A stretch of DNA of 55,665 nt from Phycisphaerales bacterium UBA6054 (lineage in GTDB: Bacteria; Planctomycetota; Phycisphaerae; Phycisphaerales; UBA1924): NCBI GenBank assembly GCA_002429045.1, contig DIYM01000034.1:1-55665 (forward strand), read 5' to 3'. This document shows positions 27,421-35,484 of the stretch, piece after piece (position 1 is the first letter of the stretch; every line of letters begins with the position of its first letter). The translations under genes and the position numbers were made by a program. The notes under the pieces are model-generated. The model made no database searches. It was given only the letters and a program-made list of their open reading frames with translations, and was not told where the DNA came from.

Positions 27421-28425
27421 CTATGAGCGAAGCTGTCCGTCTCGGAAGAGCCTTCGGCAGAGTCCGAGATCCTCCCGGGTGAAGGGCGGATCGGTCGCGG
27501 CCCGGACGTTGCAAGCCGCCTGGCGTTGGTTGCGGAAACCCGGGATCGCCGAGCAGACGTGCTCGTGCCCGAGCACGAACCGCAGCGCGGCCGACGCGAG
27601 CTGCTCGACCGAGCCGCCGAAGCGTTCCTTGAGCTCTTCGAGCCTCGGCTTGATGGCACGCAGCCGTTCCTGCCCGAAGTCCTCGCTCCCGCCCCGCACA
27701 TCGCCGGCGTCGAAGCTGGGCGGGTTCTCGGGGTCGAACTTGTCCAGCAGCAGCCCCTGCGCGAGCGGCGAGAACCCGACGAACGAGATCCCGCGCTCGC
27801 CCATCAGCCGCTGGACCGTCGAGCCGGGGCGGATGAAGTTGTCGAAGAGCATGCTCGCCCAGCTCTGGAACACCTGCGGGCGAAGAACTTCTACGGACCG
27901 TTCGAAACCGGCATCGGAGTACGCGGACTGACCGATGACACGGATCTTCCCTTCATCTTTCAGTGCGTGCATCATCTCGGCCGCGTCCGGGAGGTTGCCG
28001 GGCTTCCCGTCCTCGGCCCACATATCGTTGTGCAGGTAATAGAGGTCGATCGTTTCGACGCCCAGGTTCAGGAGCGACTGCTCGCACTGGCGCCGGATGT
28101 GGTGGGGCTCGTAGGCGTGCTGCGCGGTGCCGGCGTGCCAGCCGACCTTGGTCGCGATGGTCAGCCCGCCCGGGTCGACGCCGAGCTTCTTGAGGCAATC
28201 GCGGAGCATCCGCTCGGCCCGCCCGTTGCCGTAGACGTCCGCGTTGTCGAAGTGGGTCACCCCGGCGTCGAGCCCCGTCTTGATGCCGGCGAGCACGTCG
28301 TCCTCGTCGACATCCGCCCAGCCGACCGCGTTGCCCTGGTGCCAGTTGGGCCCGCCCATGGTCCAGCAGCCGAAGCCGATCTCCGAGACGGTGACACCCG
28401 ATTGTCCGACGGCGCGCTGCCGCAT
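27421..28425 (-). CDS. Aldo/keto reductase
   Basis: The 334-residue NADPH-dependent TIM-barrel oxidoreductase has the catalytic set in order: Asp/Tyr in FDNADVYGNG (about residues 59-68), Lys in IATKVGWH and His in DLYYLHND. The C-terminal cofactor-binding segment is AIPGFRNQRQAACNV. The substrate cannot be read from sequence. It starts 13 bases after the FHA-GAF kinase stop, so the two are probably one transcript, although a functional link is unclear. Confidence 0.92.
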   Translation of the reverse strand: MRQRAVGQSGVTVSEIGFGCWTMGGPNWHQGNAVGWADVDEDDVLAGIKTGLDAGVTHFDNADVYGNGRAERMLRDCLKKLGVDPGGLTIATKVGWHAGTAQHAYEPHHIRRQCEQSLLNLGVETIDLYYLHNDMWAEDGKPGNLPDAAEMMHALKDEGKIRVIGQSAYSDAGFERSVEVLRPQVFQSWASMLFDNFIRPGSTVQRLMGERGISFVGFSPLAQGLLLDKFDPENPPSFDAGDVRGGSEDFGQERLRAIKPRLEELKERFGGSVEQLASAALRFVLGHEHVCSAIPGFRNQRQAACNVRAATDPPFTREDLGLCRRLFRDGQLRS

Positions 28426-28438
28426 GATGTGATTCCTA

Positions 28439-30130
28439 TCAAGGCCCGGGGAACATCGACTTCATCGCCGGCTTGTCGTTCGCGGTCGCGGACGGATCGA
28501 TCTGCGCGTCCAGATCGGCGGGGAGCAGCACGCGGAACGTGGTGCCCTGGCCCGGCGCACTCTGCACTCGGATGCGCCCGCGGTGCTCGTAGATGATCCG
28601 CTTGGTCACCGCGAGCCCGAGGCCCGTGCCGCGGATGCCCTTGGTCGTGTTGAACGGCTCGAAGATCCACGCGAGCTTCTCGGGCGGGATGCCCGGACCG
28701 TTGTCGACGATGTTGATCTCGACATGCGCCGGCGCGGTCGCGTTCGGGCGCTTGGGGTCCATCAAGGGGCGCGCCTCCTTGAAGACCACCCGGACGGTCA
28801 CCGCGCCGGTCTCGTTCTCAACCGCTTCCACCGCATTGACGATCAGGTTCATCACCGCCTGGTGGATCAGGCTCGGATCGACCGCGATCGGCGGCATCTC
28901 CGGGTCCGTGTCCACCAGCACCGCGATCTTCTTCTCTTTGGTCTGCACCTCGACGAGCTGCACACATTCCTCGATGATCGTGTTGATCCGGGCCAACTCG
29001 AGGTTCAGTTCGAGCTTGCGTCCGAACGCCAGCATGTTCATGGTCAGCCCGACGATGCGATCGAGATTACGCCGCAGGATCCCCCATCCGTTCTTCGAGA
29101 TCGCGAGATCGCCCTTGTTGAGCCCGATCTCGACCACATCAGCCCCGCCGCGAAGGCCTTGCAGGATGTTCTTGATCGAGTGAGACAGGCTCGCGACCGT
29201 CTCTCCGATCGCTGCCAGACGCTCGTTGTTCATCCGCTTGAGATGCTCGTCCGCGTTCGCCAGCGCCAGCCCAGTGTGCTGACCGATGGCGTTGAGCAGA
29301 GCGAGTTGCTCCTCGGTGAACGCGTAGTTCACGCTCGAAGAGTCGATGTAAATCGCCCCGAAGTTCTGCTCATCGAACGTGATCGGCGAACAGATCGCGC
29401 TGCGGATCTGATAGCGCTGCACCGAGTCGCCCATCGCGAAACGCGGATCGGTCATCGCGTTCGTGCTGAGCACGCCCTCGCCATTCATCGCGGCACGCAG
29501 GATCGTCCGCGACACATGGATCTTGGCGTCGTCCTCGCCCTTGGGCGGATCGCGGTACTTGATCACGCCGGCCACCATATCGGCATCGGGTGTCTCGCCC
29601 GGCATCATGATCACGCCGCGTTCGGGGATGAACTCGTTGAACACCAGCTCCATCACCGCATCGAGCAGCTCGCGCTGATTCGACAACCTCGCGGTCAGCG
29701 CCGTGAGCTGGTAGATCACGCGCAGATGATCGGCGGCCGCCTCGGCGGTGGTCTCCATGTCGTCGGCAAGACGCTTGGCCTCGACCTCGGTCTGCTGGAC
29801 GCCCTCCGCGGTGATGAGCACCGCGGGATCGCCCGGGGTCGCACCAGAACCGAACAACAGCACCGTGGCGCCCACCCGGATCTGATCGCCGAGTTCGAGC
29901 CGGATCCGCTCACGGATCTGGACGCCGTTGATCCATGTCCCGTTCTGGCTCTTGAGGTCGCGGATGAACCAGGTATCGCCGTCCGGGGTCAGCTCGGCAT
30001 GACGGCGTGAGACCGTGTTGTCGGTCAGCGGCAACGCCTCGGACGAACGCCCCAGCAACTGCGGCAGGTCCTTCGGAAGCTGAAACCGCTTCCCGGCGTC
30101 AGGCCCATCGATGACGGTCAGAGAGAGCAC
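28439..30130 (-). CDS. FHA-GAF sensor histidine kinase (soluble)
   Basis: The 563-residue cytoplasmic protein starts with an FHA domain, with phosphothreonine-binding residues in LLGRSSE (26-31), VSRRHAEL (40-47) and SQNGTWING (61-69). A GAF domain follows at about 140-295 (ICSPITFDEQNFGAIYIDSSS). The kinase core has His317 (SLSHSIKNILQGL), N box MNLIVNAVEA, G1 DNGPGIPPEK and GTGLGLAVT. No transmembrane segment or receiver domain is present. The FHA domain implies input from a Ser/Thr kinase, common in planctomycetes. The response regulator is not adjacent. Divergent from holA by 36 bases. Confidence 0.92.
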   Translation of the reverse strand: MLSLTVIDGPDAGKRFQLPKDLPQLLGRSSEALPLTDNTVSRRHAELTPDGDTWFIRDLKSQNGTWINGVQIRERIRLELGDQIRVGATVLLFGSGATPGDPAVLITAEGVQQTEVEAKRLADDMETTAEAAADHLRVIYQLTALTARLSNQRELLDAVMELVFNEFIPERGVIMMPGETPDADMVAGVIKYRDPPKGEDDAKIHVSRTILRAAMNGEGVLSTNAMTDPRFAMGDSVQRYQIRSAICSPITFDEQNFGAIYIDSSSVNYAFTEEQLALLNAIGQHTGLALANADEHLKRMNNERLAAIGETVASLSHSIKNILQGLRGGADVVEIGLNKGDLAISKNGWGILRRNLDRIVGLTMNMLAFGRKLELNLELARINTIIEECVQLVEVQTKEKKIAVLVDTDPEMPPIAVDPSLIHQAVMNLIVNAVEAVENETGAVTVRVVFKEARPLMDPKRPNATAPAHVEINIVDNGPGIPPEKLAWIFEPFNTTKGIRGTGLGLAVTKRIIYEHRGRIRVQSAPGQGTTFRVLLPADLDAQIDPSATANDKPAMKSMFPGP

Positions 30131-30166
30131 GCGAGGATCCTACCACGCCCCACCTACCATCTCCCG

Positions 30167-31162
30167 ATGGCACGCAAGCCCGCCGCACCATCCAGGATGC
30201 CGACGCCCGAGGACCGCGTGGTGGTCCTTGCCGGCAAGGAGCTGTTCCTGCGGACCGAGCACACCGATCACCTCCGGCGCATCCTCAAGGCCGAGCACGG
30301 CGACTGCGAGTTTGTCAAGTTCGAGGGCCAGTCGTGCGACCCAGCCGACGTTCTCGACGAATGCCGCTCGTTCGGACTGATGGCCGTTCACAAGCTGGTC
30401 GTCGTCGACGACGCCGAGCTCTTCGTCAACGCGGGCACGCGCCCGATGCTCGAGCGATACTGCGGATCGCCCTCGGACCAGGCCACGCTGGTGCTGCGGG
30501 CCGCGACGTGGCGCCCGGGCAACCTCGACAAGCTCATCGCCAAGGTCGGGCTGGTCATCAAGTGTGACGAGATCACACCAGATCGGGCGGCGAAGTGGGC
30601 GGTCCGCCGGGCCGACAAGACCCACGGCGTCAGGCTCGACCCCAAGACCGCCGGCATGCTCGTCGAGCGGTCCGGCAGCGACCTGGGACGGCTCGATTCA
30701 GACCTCGCCAAACTCGCCGCCGGCGCCGGCCCGGAGGGGACCATCACGCCCCAGCTGGTCTCCGAACTCGTCGGGCTGACCCGGGAAGAAGACGCGTGGG
30801 CGCTCCAGAGCCTGCTGCTCGCGGGCGACGCGGAGACGCTGCTGCGTGAACTCCGCGTGGTGATGGGCAACAGCAAGTCCGACGCCGCGGTCCCCGTGAG
30901 CTACGCGATGTGCGACCTGGCCCGCAAGCTCGTCGGTGCGGCCGAGGGATTCGGCCAACGCAAGAACCCCATGCAGATCAGCAAGGATCTGGGCATCTGG
31001 GGACCCAGCCAAGGGCCCATCCTCGACGCCGCCCGCCGCCTGGGCGTCCGGAAGGCGCGGGGGCTGTTCGACCGCGCGATCGAGGTCGACGCCGGCATCA
31101 AGTCGGGCATGGACGCCGAGATCGCGCTCGAGACGCTCGCCCTGCGTTTCGCGGCGGGCTGA
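30167..31162 (+). CDS. holA: DNA polymerase III delta subunit
   Basis: HolA opens the beta sliding clamp in the clamp-loader complex. The 331-residue product has the usual length and domain order: an N-terminal nucleotide-fold region (VVVLAGKELFLRTEHTDHLRRIL, HKLVVVDDAELFVN), a helical middle (LVERSGSDLGRLDSDLAKLA, the motif most conserved in delta) and the C-terminal collar domain (LQSLLLAGDAETLLRELRVVM, then a stretch with RKLVGAAEGF). The clamp itself, dnaN, is about 7.6 kb away in this window. Confidence 0.88.
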   Translation: MARKPAAPSRMPTPEDRVVVLAGKELFLRTEHTDHLRRILKAEHGDCEFVKFEGQSCDPADVLDECRSFGLMAVHKLVVVDDAELFVNAGTRPMLERYCGSPSDQATLVLRAATWRPGNLDKLIAKVGLVIKCDEITPDRAAKWAVRRADKTHGVRLDPKTAGMLVERSGSDLGRLDSDLAKLAAGAGPEGTITPQLVSELVGLTREEDAWALQSLLLAGDAETLLRELRVVMGNSKSDAAVPVSYAMCDLARKLVGAAEGFGQRKNPMQISKDLGIWGPSQGPILDAARRLGVRKARGLFDRAIEVDAGIKSGMDAEIALETLALRFAAG

Positions 31163-31294
31163 ACCGAAGAAACAGCCATCCGACCCGCGGTTTTAGGCCC
31201 GAGACTGAACCGCGCGAACCGACGCCGCCGATACTGGTCGGGTGAGCGGGACGCGGGCGGGACGCCCAGGACAACAACAGAGCAGGAGGCTCTC

Positions 31295-32554
31295 GTGGAC
31301 ACCACCAACGCCATCGACCCAAGACACGCCGCCCTGCTCTGCGGGCTGACGGCCGCGCTCATGGTTTCGGCGTGCGGGCAGCGCCGGTCCACGCAACAAG
31401 ACGATGGACCCACGAACGCCGGCCTGACCGTCCTCAGCCAGGACGAACCCATGCCGACGCTCGACGTACCCGAGGACTCGTTCGAAGCCACCCGCCGTCG
31501 TGTCGCCGAGTCGGCCGCCTTGCTCGAAGAGGCGCTCTCCCAGAGCGCGATCGACGACACACCCGTCATCAACACCGATGGCTGGGACACGGCGCCCCAG
31601 GGACGCTCCGGGGAATCCACCACCCGACTCGCCGACGCCCCCGCGAGCACGCCCGAGGAATCGACCCGCTTCTCGCTCGCGGACGCGGGCGGCGCGGTCC
31701 AGATCGATCCGGTGGGAACCGGGCCAGGAACCGGGCCACTCCAGACCGAACAATCCGAGCCCGAGCCGGTCGAGCCCGAGACCCCCCCGATCGAGAGCGC
31801 CCGGGCGGCGCCGGTCGACCCCGAGCTGCGCAAACAGCAACTCGTCGATGAGCTGGTCGGCGTGCTCAACGATCTCGCACGCTCGGGCAGCGCTCCGGGC
31901 TCCGCGGCACTGGCGCTCGCCGGTATGGAGACGCTCAGCCCAGACGCACTCCGCACGCTCAAAGGCGAGGGGCTGCTCTCGGACGCGGAGGCGGCGTCGC
32001 TCGACGCGGCGAGGAAGCTGTTCGACGGACTGCGCGCCGAGGGCGGGATCGCCGATCCCGCCCGGGTGTCGGACGTGCTCGAGCGCATCCAGCGCGATCT
32101 GGCCGCCCGCGCCGGGCTCCGGATCGCGCGGGCAGAGCTCTGCACCCGGGTGCTCGGGTACGGGCGGTACGAGACTTTCCCCGCCAACCGCTTCATCGCC
32201 GGGCGACCGCAGGAAGTCATCGTGTACGCCGAGGTCGACGGGTTCGCCCACAACGAGACCGTCGGCGACGACGGCGAGACACGGTTCGAGGTCGAGTTGT
32301 CCCAGCGGCTCGAGCTGTATCACGTCGCCGACGATCTCAACACGTGGAACCGCGCCGCGGAGACCGACAAGACCGTCTCCCGCAACCGTGTGCGGGACTA
32401 CTACCTGATCAACCAGGTCACGCTGCCGGCGAACCTGACCATCGGCCGCTACCACCTGAAAGTGGTGATGCGCGATCGGATCGGGGGCAACCTGGCGGAA
32501 GCGATCATCCCGATCGAGATCGTCGCCGGCATCCGGGCGGGCGTGGACCTCTGA
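31295..32554 (+). CDS. Lipoprotein of unknown function
   Basis: The 419-residue protein begins at GTG 31295 after GCAGGAGG and has a lipoprotein signal (AALLCGLTAALMVSAC, lipobox VSA-C). A long disordered Pro/Glu/Ser-rich region runs to about residue 185. A folded C-terminal part (about 270-415) has RAELCTRVLGYGRYETFPANRF, then VIVYAEVDGF and LTIGRYHLKVVMRDRIGG, consistent with a beta-sandwich. I recall similar conserved planctomycete proteins without known function. It may sit at the periplasmic or outer-membrane face. Confidence 0.8.
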   Translation: MDTTNAIDPRHAALLCGLTAALMVSACGQRRSTQQDDGPTNAGLTVLSQDEPMPTLDVPEDSFEATRRRVAESAALLEEALSQSAIDDTPVINTDGWDTAPQGRSGESTTRLADAPASTPEESTRFSLADAGGAVQIDPVGTGPGTGPLQTEQSEPEPVEPETPPIESARAAPVDPELRKQQLVDELVGVLNDLARSGSAPGSAALALAGMETLSPDALRTLKGEGLLSDAEAASLDAARKLFDGLRAEGGIADPARVSDVLERIQRDLAARAGLRIARAELCTRVLGYGRYETFPANRFIAGRPQEVIVYAEVDGFAHNETVGDDGETRFEVELSQRLELYHVADDLNTWNRAAETDKTVSRNRVRDYYLINQVTLPANLTIGRYHLKVVMRDRIGGNLAEAIIPIEIVAGIRAGVDL

Positions 32555-32622
32555 TCGCACCGCCCGCCAGATCGGCGTGGAAACTGCCACTTCGGCGGGG
32601 CAGCACCGCTCCCCGAATGATT

Positions 32623-32651
32623 GATAAGCACTTTTATATCAAACACTTATC
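32623..32651. promoter_or_regulatory. AT-rich inverted repeat upstream of clpC
   Basis: GATAAG (32623-32628) and CTTATC (32646-32651) flank 17 bases of AT-rich sequence, within the 311-base gene-free gap 32555-32865. It is the only AT-rich patch before clpC and may mark the promoter or a repressor site. It matches neither the CIRCE nor the CtsR consensus as I know them. Confidence 0.35.
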
Positions 32652-32865
32652 GCAAAACGCCCCGGATTGTCGCGGCTTTTGGACTTCGGGAAACTGGCAC
32701 GCCCCGTGCTGCCGATACTCATGATGCGGACCGACGCGCCGGGCGGATCAACGATCCGATCGGCGTCGGCGAGCGAACAGACCGGGGGGCTCGGGCGTTC
32801 ACACGGCATGGGTGGCGCACGGGCACCCAGCCGCTCGGGCGAGGATCCGCCCGGAGGAGACAGCG

Positions 32866-35415
32866 ATGTTTGAGCGATTCACAGACCGGGCACGCAAGGT
32901 GATGGCGCTGGCCAACCAGGAAGCCCAACGCTTCAACCACGAATACATCGGGACCGAGCACATCCTGCTCGGGCTCGTCAAGGAAGGCTCCGGCGTCGGC
33001 GCCAACGTGCTCAAGAACCTCGACGTAGACCTCCGCAAGGTCCGCCTCGAGGTCGAGAAGTTGGTGCGCGCCGGCCCCGAGATGGTGACCATGGGCAAGC
33101 TGCCCCAGACGCCCCGCGCCAAGAAGGTCATCGAGTACGCGATCGAGGAAGCCCGCAACCTCAACCACAACTACGTCGGGACCGAGCACCTGCTGCTGGG
33201 ACTGCTCCGCGAGCACGACGGCGTGGCCGCCCAGGTCCTGATGAACCTCGGTCTCAAGCTCGAAGAGGTCCGCGAGGAGGTCCTCAACCTGCTCGGCGCG
33301 GGCGCGGAGACCGACTCGGAGGGCGGCGTCGAAGCCGCTGGCGGGCCCAGCGAGGGCGGAAAGCCCAAGGGCAAGAGCAAGACCCCCGCGCTCGACAGCT
33401 TCGGACGCGATCTGACCGAACTGGCCAAGGACGGCCAGTTGGATCCGGTCATCGGGCGGGCGCACGAGATCGAGCGCCTGACGCAGGTCCTCTGCCGGCG
33501 GAGCAAGAACAACCCGGTGCTGCTGGGTGAGGCCGGCGTGGGCAAGACCGCGATCGTCGAGGGGCTCGCCCAGCGGATCGTCTCGCAGGAAGTCCCAGAC
33601 ATCCTGCACGAGAAACGCCTCGTCGTGCTCGACCTGGCGATGATGGTCGCGGGCACCAAGTACCGCGGCCAGTTCGAGGAACGCATCAAGGCGGTGATGA
33701 ACGAGGTCCGGCGCGCCGGCAATGTCATCCTGTTCATCGATGAACTCCACACGCTGGTCGGCGCCGGGGGCGCCGAGGGCGCGATCGACGCGTCCAACGT
33801 GCTCAAGCCCGCCCTGGCACGCGGCGAGATCCAGTGCGTCGGCGCGACCACCTTCGACGAGTACCGCAAGTACATCGAGAAAGACGCGGCGCTGGCCCGC
33901 CGCTTCCAGTCGATCCCGGTCGATCCGCCCAACAACGAGCAAGCGATCGAGATCCTCAAGGGCGTGCGCGACAAGTACGAAGAGCACCACCGCGTGCAGA
34001 TCACCGACGACGCGATCCGCGCCGCGGTGGAGCTGTCCGGGCGGTACATCACCGGGCGTGTCCAGCCCGACAAGTCGATCGACGTGCTCGACGAGGCGGG
34101 CGCCCGCGTACGGATCAAGAGCATGAACAAGCCGCCGAACCTGGCGGACATCGAGGCCGACATCGAGAAGCTGACCATCTCGAAGGACGACGCGGTCAAG
34201 AACGCCGACTACGAGAAGGCGGCCGAGCTGCGCGATCAGGCCGAGCAACTCAAGCGCAAGAAAGAGACCATCCAGACCGAATGGCGCTCCAAGCAGCAAG
34301 AATCCACAGGCGTGGTGGACGAGGAGGTCATCGCCGAGGTTGTCAGCAAGATGACCGGCGTGCCGCTCCAGAAACTCGAGAAGGAAGAGGCCCAGCGCCT
34401 GCTCCAGCTCGAAGCCGAGCTGCACAAGAAGGTCATCAGCCAGGACGACGCCATCAAGGCGGTCTCCAAGTCGATCCGGCGCGCCCGCGCCGGGCTGAAG
34501 GACCCCAAGCGCCCGATGGGCAGCTTCATCTTCGTCGGACCGTCCGGCGTGGGCAAGACGCTGCTCAGCAAGGCGCTCGCCGAGTTCATGTTCGGAGACG
34601 CCGACGCGCTCATCCACCTGGACATGTCCGAGTACATGGAGAAGCACACCGTGTCGCGCCTGGTCGGCGCCCCCCCCGGCTACGTCGGGTACGAAGAGGG
34701 CGGGCAGCTCACCGAGCAGATCCGACGCCGCCCCTACGCGGTCGTCCTCCTCGACGAGGTCGAGAAGGCCCACCCCGACGTGTTCAACATGCTCCTCCAG
34801 ATCATGGAAGAGGGCCGGCTGACCGACTCGTTCGGCCGCCACGTGGACTTCCGTAACACCATCCTCATCATGACGTCGAACATCGGCGCCGATCTGATCA
34901 AGGGCGGCGGCGGGTTCGGGTTCGGCAAGCACGCGCCCGACAACCAGTTCGAGTCGATCAAATCGGTCCTGATGAAGGAGATCGAGCGGTTCTTCCGCCC
35001 CGAGTTCATCAACCGCCTCGACGACGTCATCGTGTTCCGCCCGCTCACCAAGGAAGACCTCGTCCAGATCGTCGAGTACGAGACGGCCAAGGTGTTCGAG
35101 CGGATCCAGGAACAAGGTCTGGTCATGGAACTCGATCAGGCGGGCAAGGACTTCCTGATCGACAAGGGCTACAACCCCGACTTCGGCGCCCGCCCGCTGC
35201 GTCGGGCGATCGGCACCTACATCGAGGACCCGCTGTCCGAGATGCTCCTGTCCGGCGAACTGCACGGCATGACCCACATCAAGGCCACGCGCGTCGGAGA
35301 AGAAGAAAAGCTCTCCTTCGAGCCACGCTCGGAAACACCGCCCGAGCCGGAATCGTCCGACGAACCCACCGAGCCCGCGCCGGCGGCCAACGGGTCAGAA
35401 ACGCAGTCCACCTGA
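32866..35415 (+). CDS. clpC: ClpC-type AAA+ protein unfoldase
   Basis: ClpC unfolds proteins and feeds them to ClpP. The 849-residue product has the double Clp N-domain (residues 1-145, FERFTDRARKVMALANQEA), AAA-1 with Walker A GEAGVGKT (about 221) and Walker B VILFIDELH, and a UVR-like middle domain (NADYEKAAELRDQAEQL, about 445), the feature separating ClpC from ClpA and ClpB. AAA-2 has GPSGVGKT (about 557) and VVLLDEVEKAHPD. GGAGGAGACAGCG precedes ATG 32866. The last 45 residues are an acidic, proline-rich tail. No mcsA, mcsB or ctsR neighbour is present. Confidence 0.95.
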   Translation: MFERFTDRARKVMALANQEAQRFNHEYIGTEHILLGLVKEGSGVGANVLKNLDVDLRKVRLEVEKLVRAGPEMVTMGKLPQTPRAKKVIEYAIEEARNLNHNYVGTEHLLLGLLREHDGVAAQVLMNLGLKLEEVREEVLNLLGAGAETDSEGGVEAAGGPSEGGKPKGKSKTPALDSFGRDLTELAKDGQLDPVIGRAHEIERLTQVLCRRSKNNPVLLGEAGVGKTAIVEGLAQRIVSQEVPDILHEKRLVVLDLAMMVAGTKYRGQFEERIKAVMNEVRRAGNVILFIDELHTLVGAGGAEGAIDASNVLKPALARGEIQCVGATTFDEYRKYIEKDAALARRFQSIPVDPPNNEQAIEILKGVRDKYEEHHRVQITDDAIRAAVELSGRYITGRVQPDKSIDVLDEAGARVRIKSMNKPPNLADIEADIEKLTISKDDAVKNADYEKAAELRDQAEQLKRKKETIQTEWRSKQQESTGVVDEEVIAEVVSKMTGVPLQKLEKEEAQRLLQLEAELHKKVISQDDAIKAVSKSIRRARAGLKDPKRPMGSFIFVGPSGVGKTLLSKALAEFMFGDADALIHLDMSEYMEKHTVSRLVGAPPGYVGYEEGGQLTEQIRRRPYAVVLLDEVEKAHPDVFNMLLQIMEEGRLTDSFGRHVDFRNTILIMTSNIGADLIKGGGGFGFGKHAPDNQFESIKSVLMKEIERFFRPEFINRLDDVIVFRPLTKEDLVQIVEYETAKVFERIQEQGLVMELDQAGKDFLIDKGYNPDFGARPLRRAIGTYIEDPLSEMLLSGELHGMTHIKATRVGEEEKLSFEPRSETPPEPESSDEPTEPAPAANGSETQST

Positions 35416-35435
35416 ACCGATCCGCTGCATCACCA

Positions 35436-35464
35436 AGCCCCGCGTCGTCGACGCGGGGCTTTTT
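35436..35464 (+). terminator. Intrinsic terminator after clpC
   Basis: An 11-bp perfect stem (AGCCCCGCGTC and GACGCGGGGCT) with a 3-base loop is followed by TTTT on the plus strand, just before the convergent bamA stop. Confidence 0.85.
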
Positions 35465-35484
35465 CGTGCGCACGCGCTGGATGA

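Noticed and set aside
32623..32651. CIRCE or CtsR operator before clpC
   Set aside because: The sequence lacks TTAGCACTC/GAGTGCTAA and the GGTCAAA repeats; only an unassigned inverted repeat is present.
32719..35277. An 852-codon open frame on the minus strand
   Set aside because: Antisense shadow of clpC, which has complete AAA+ motifs and a ribosome site.
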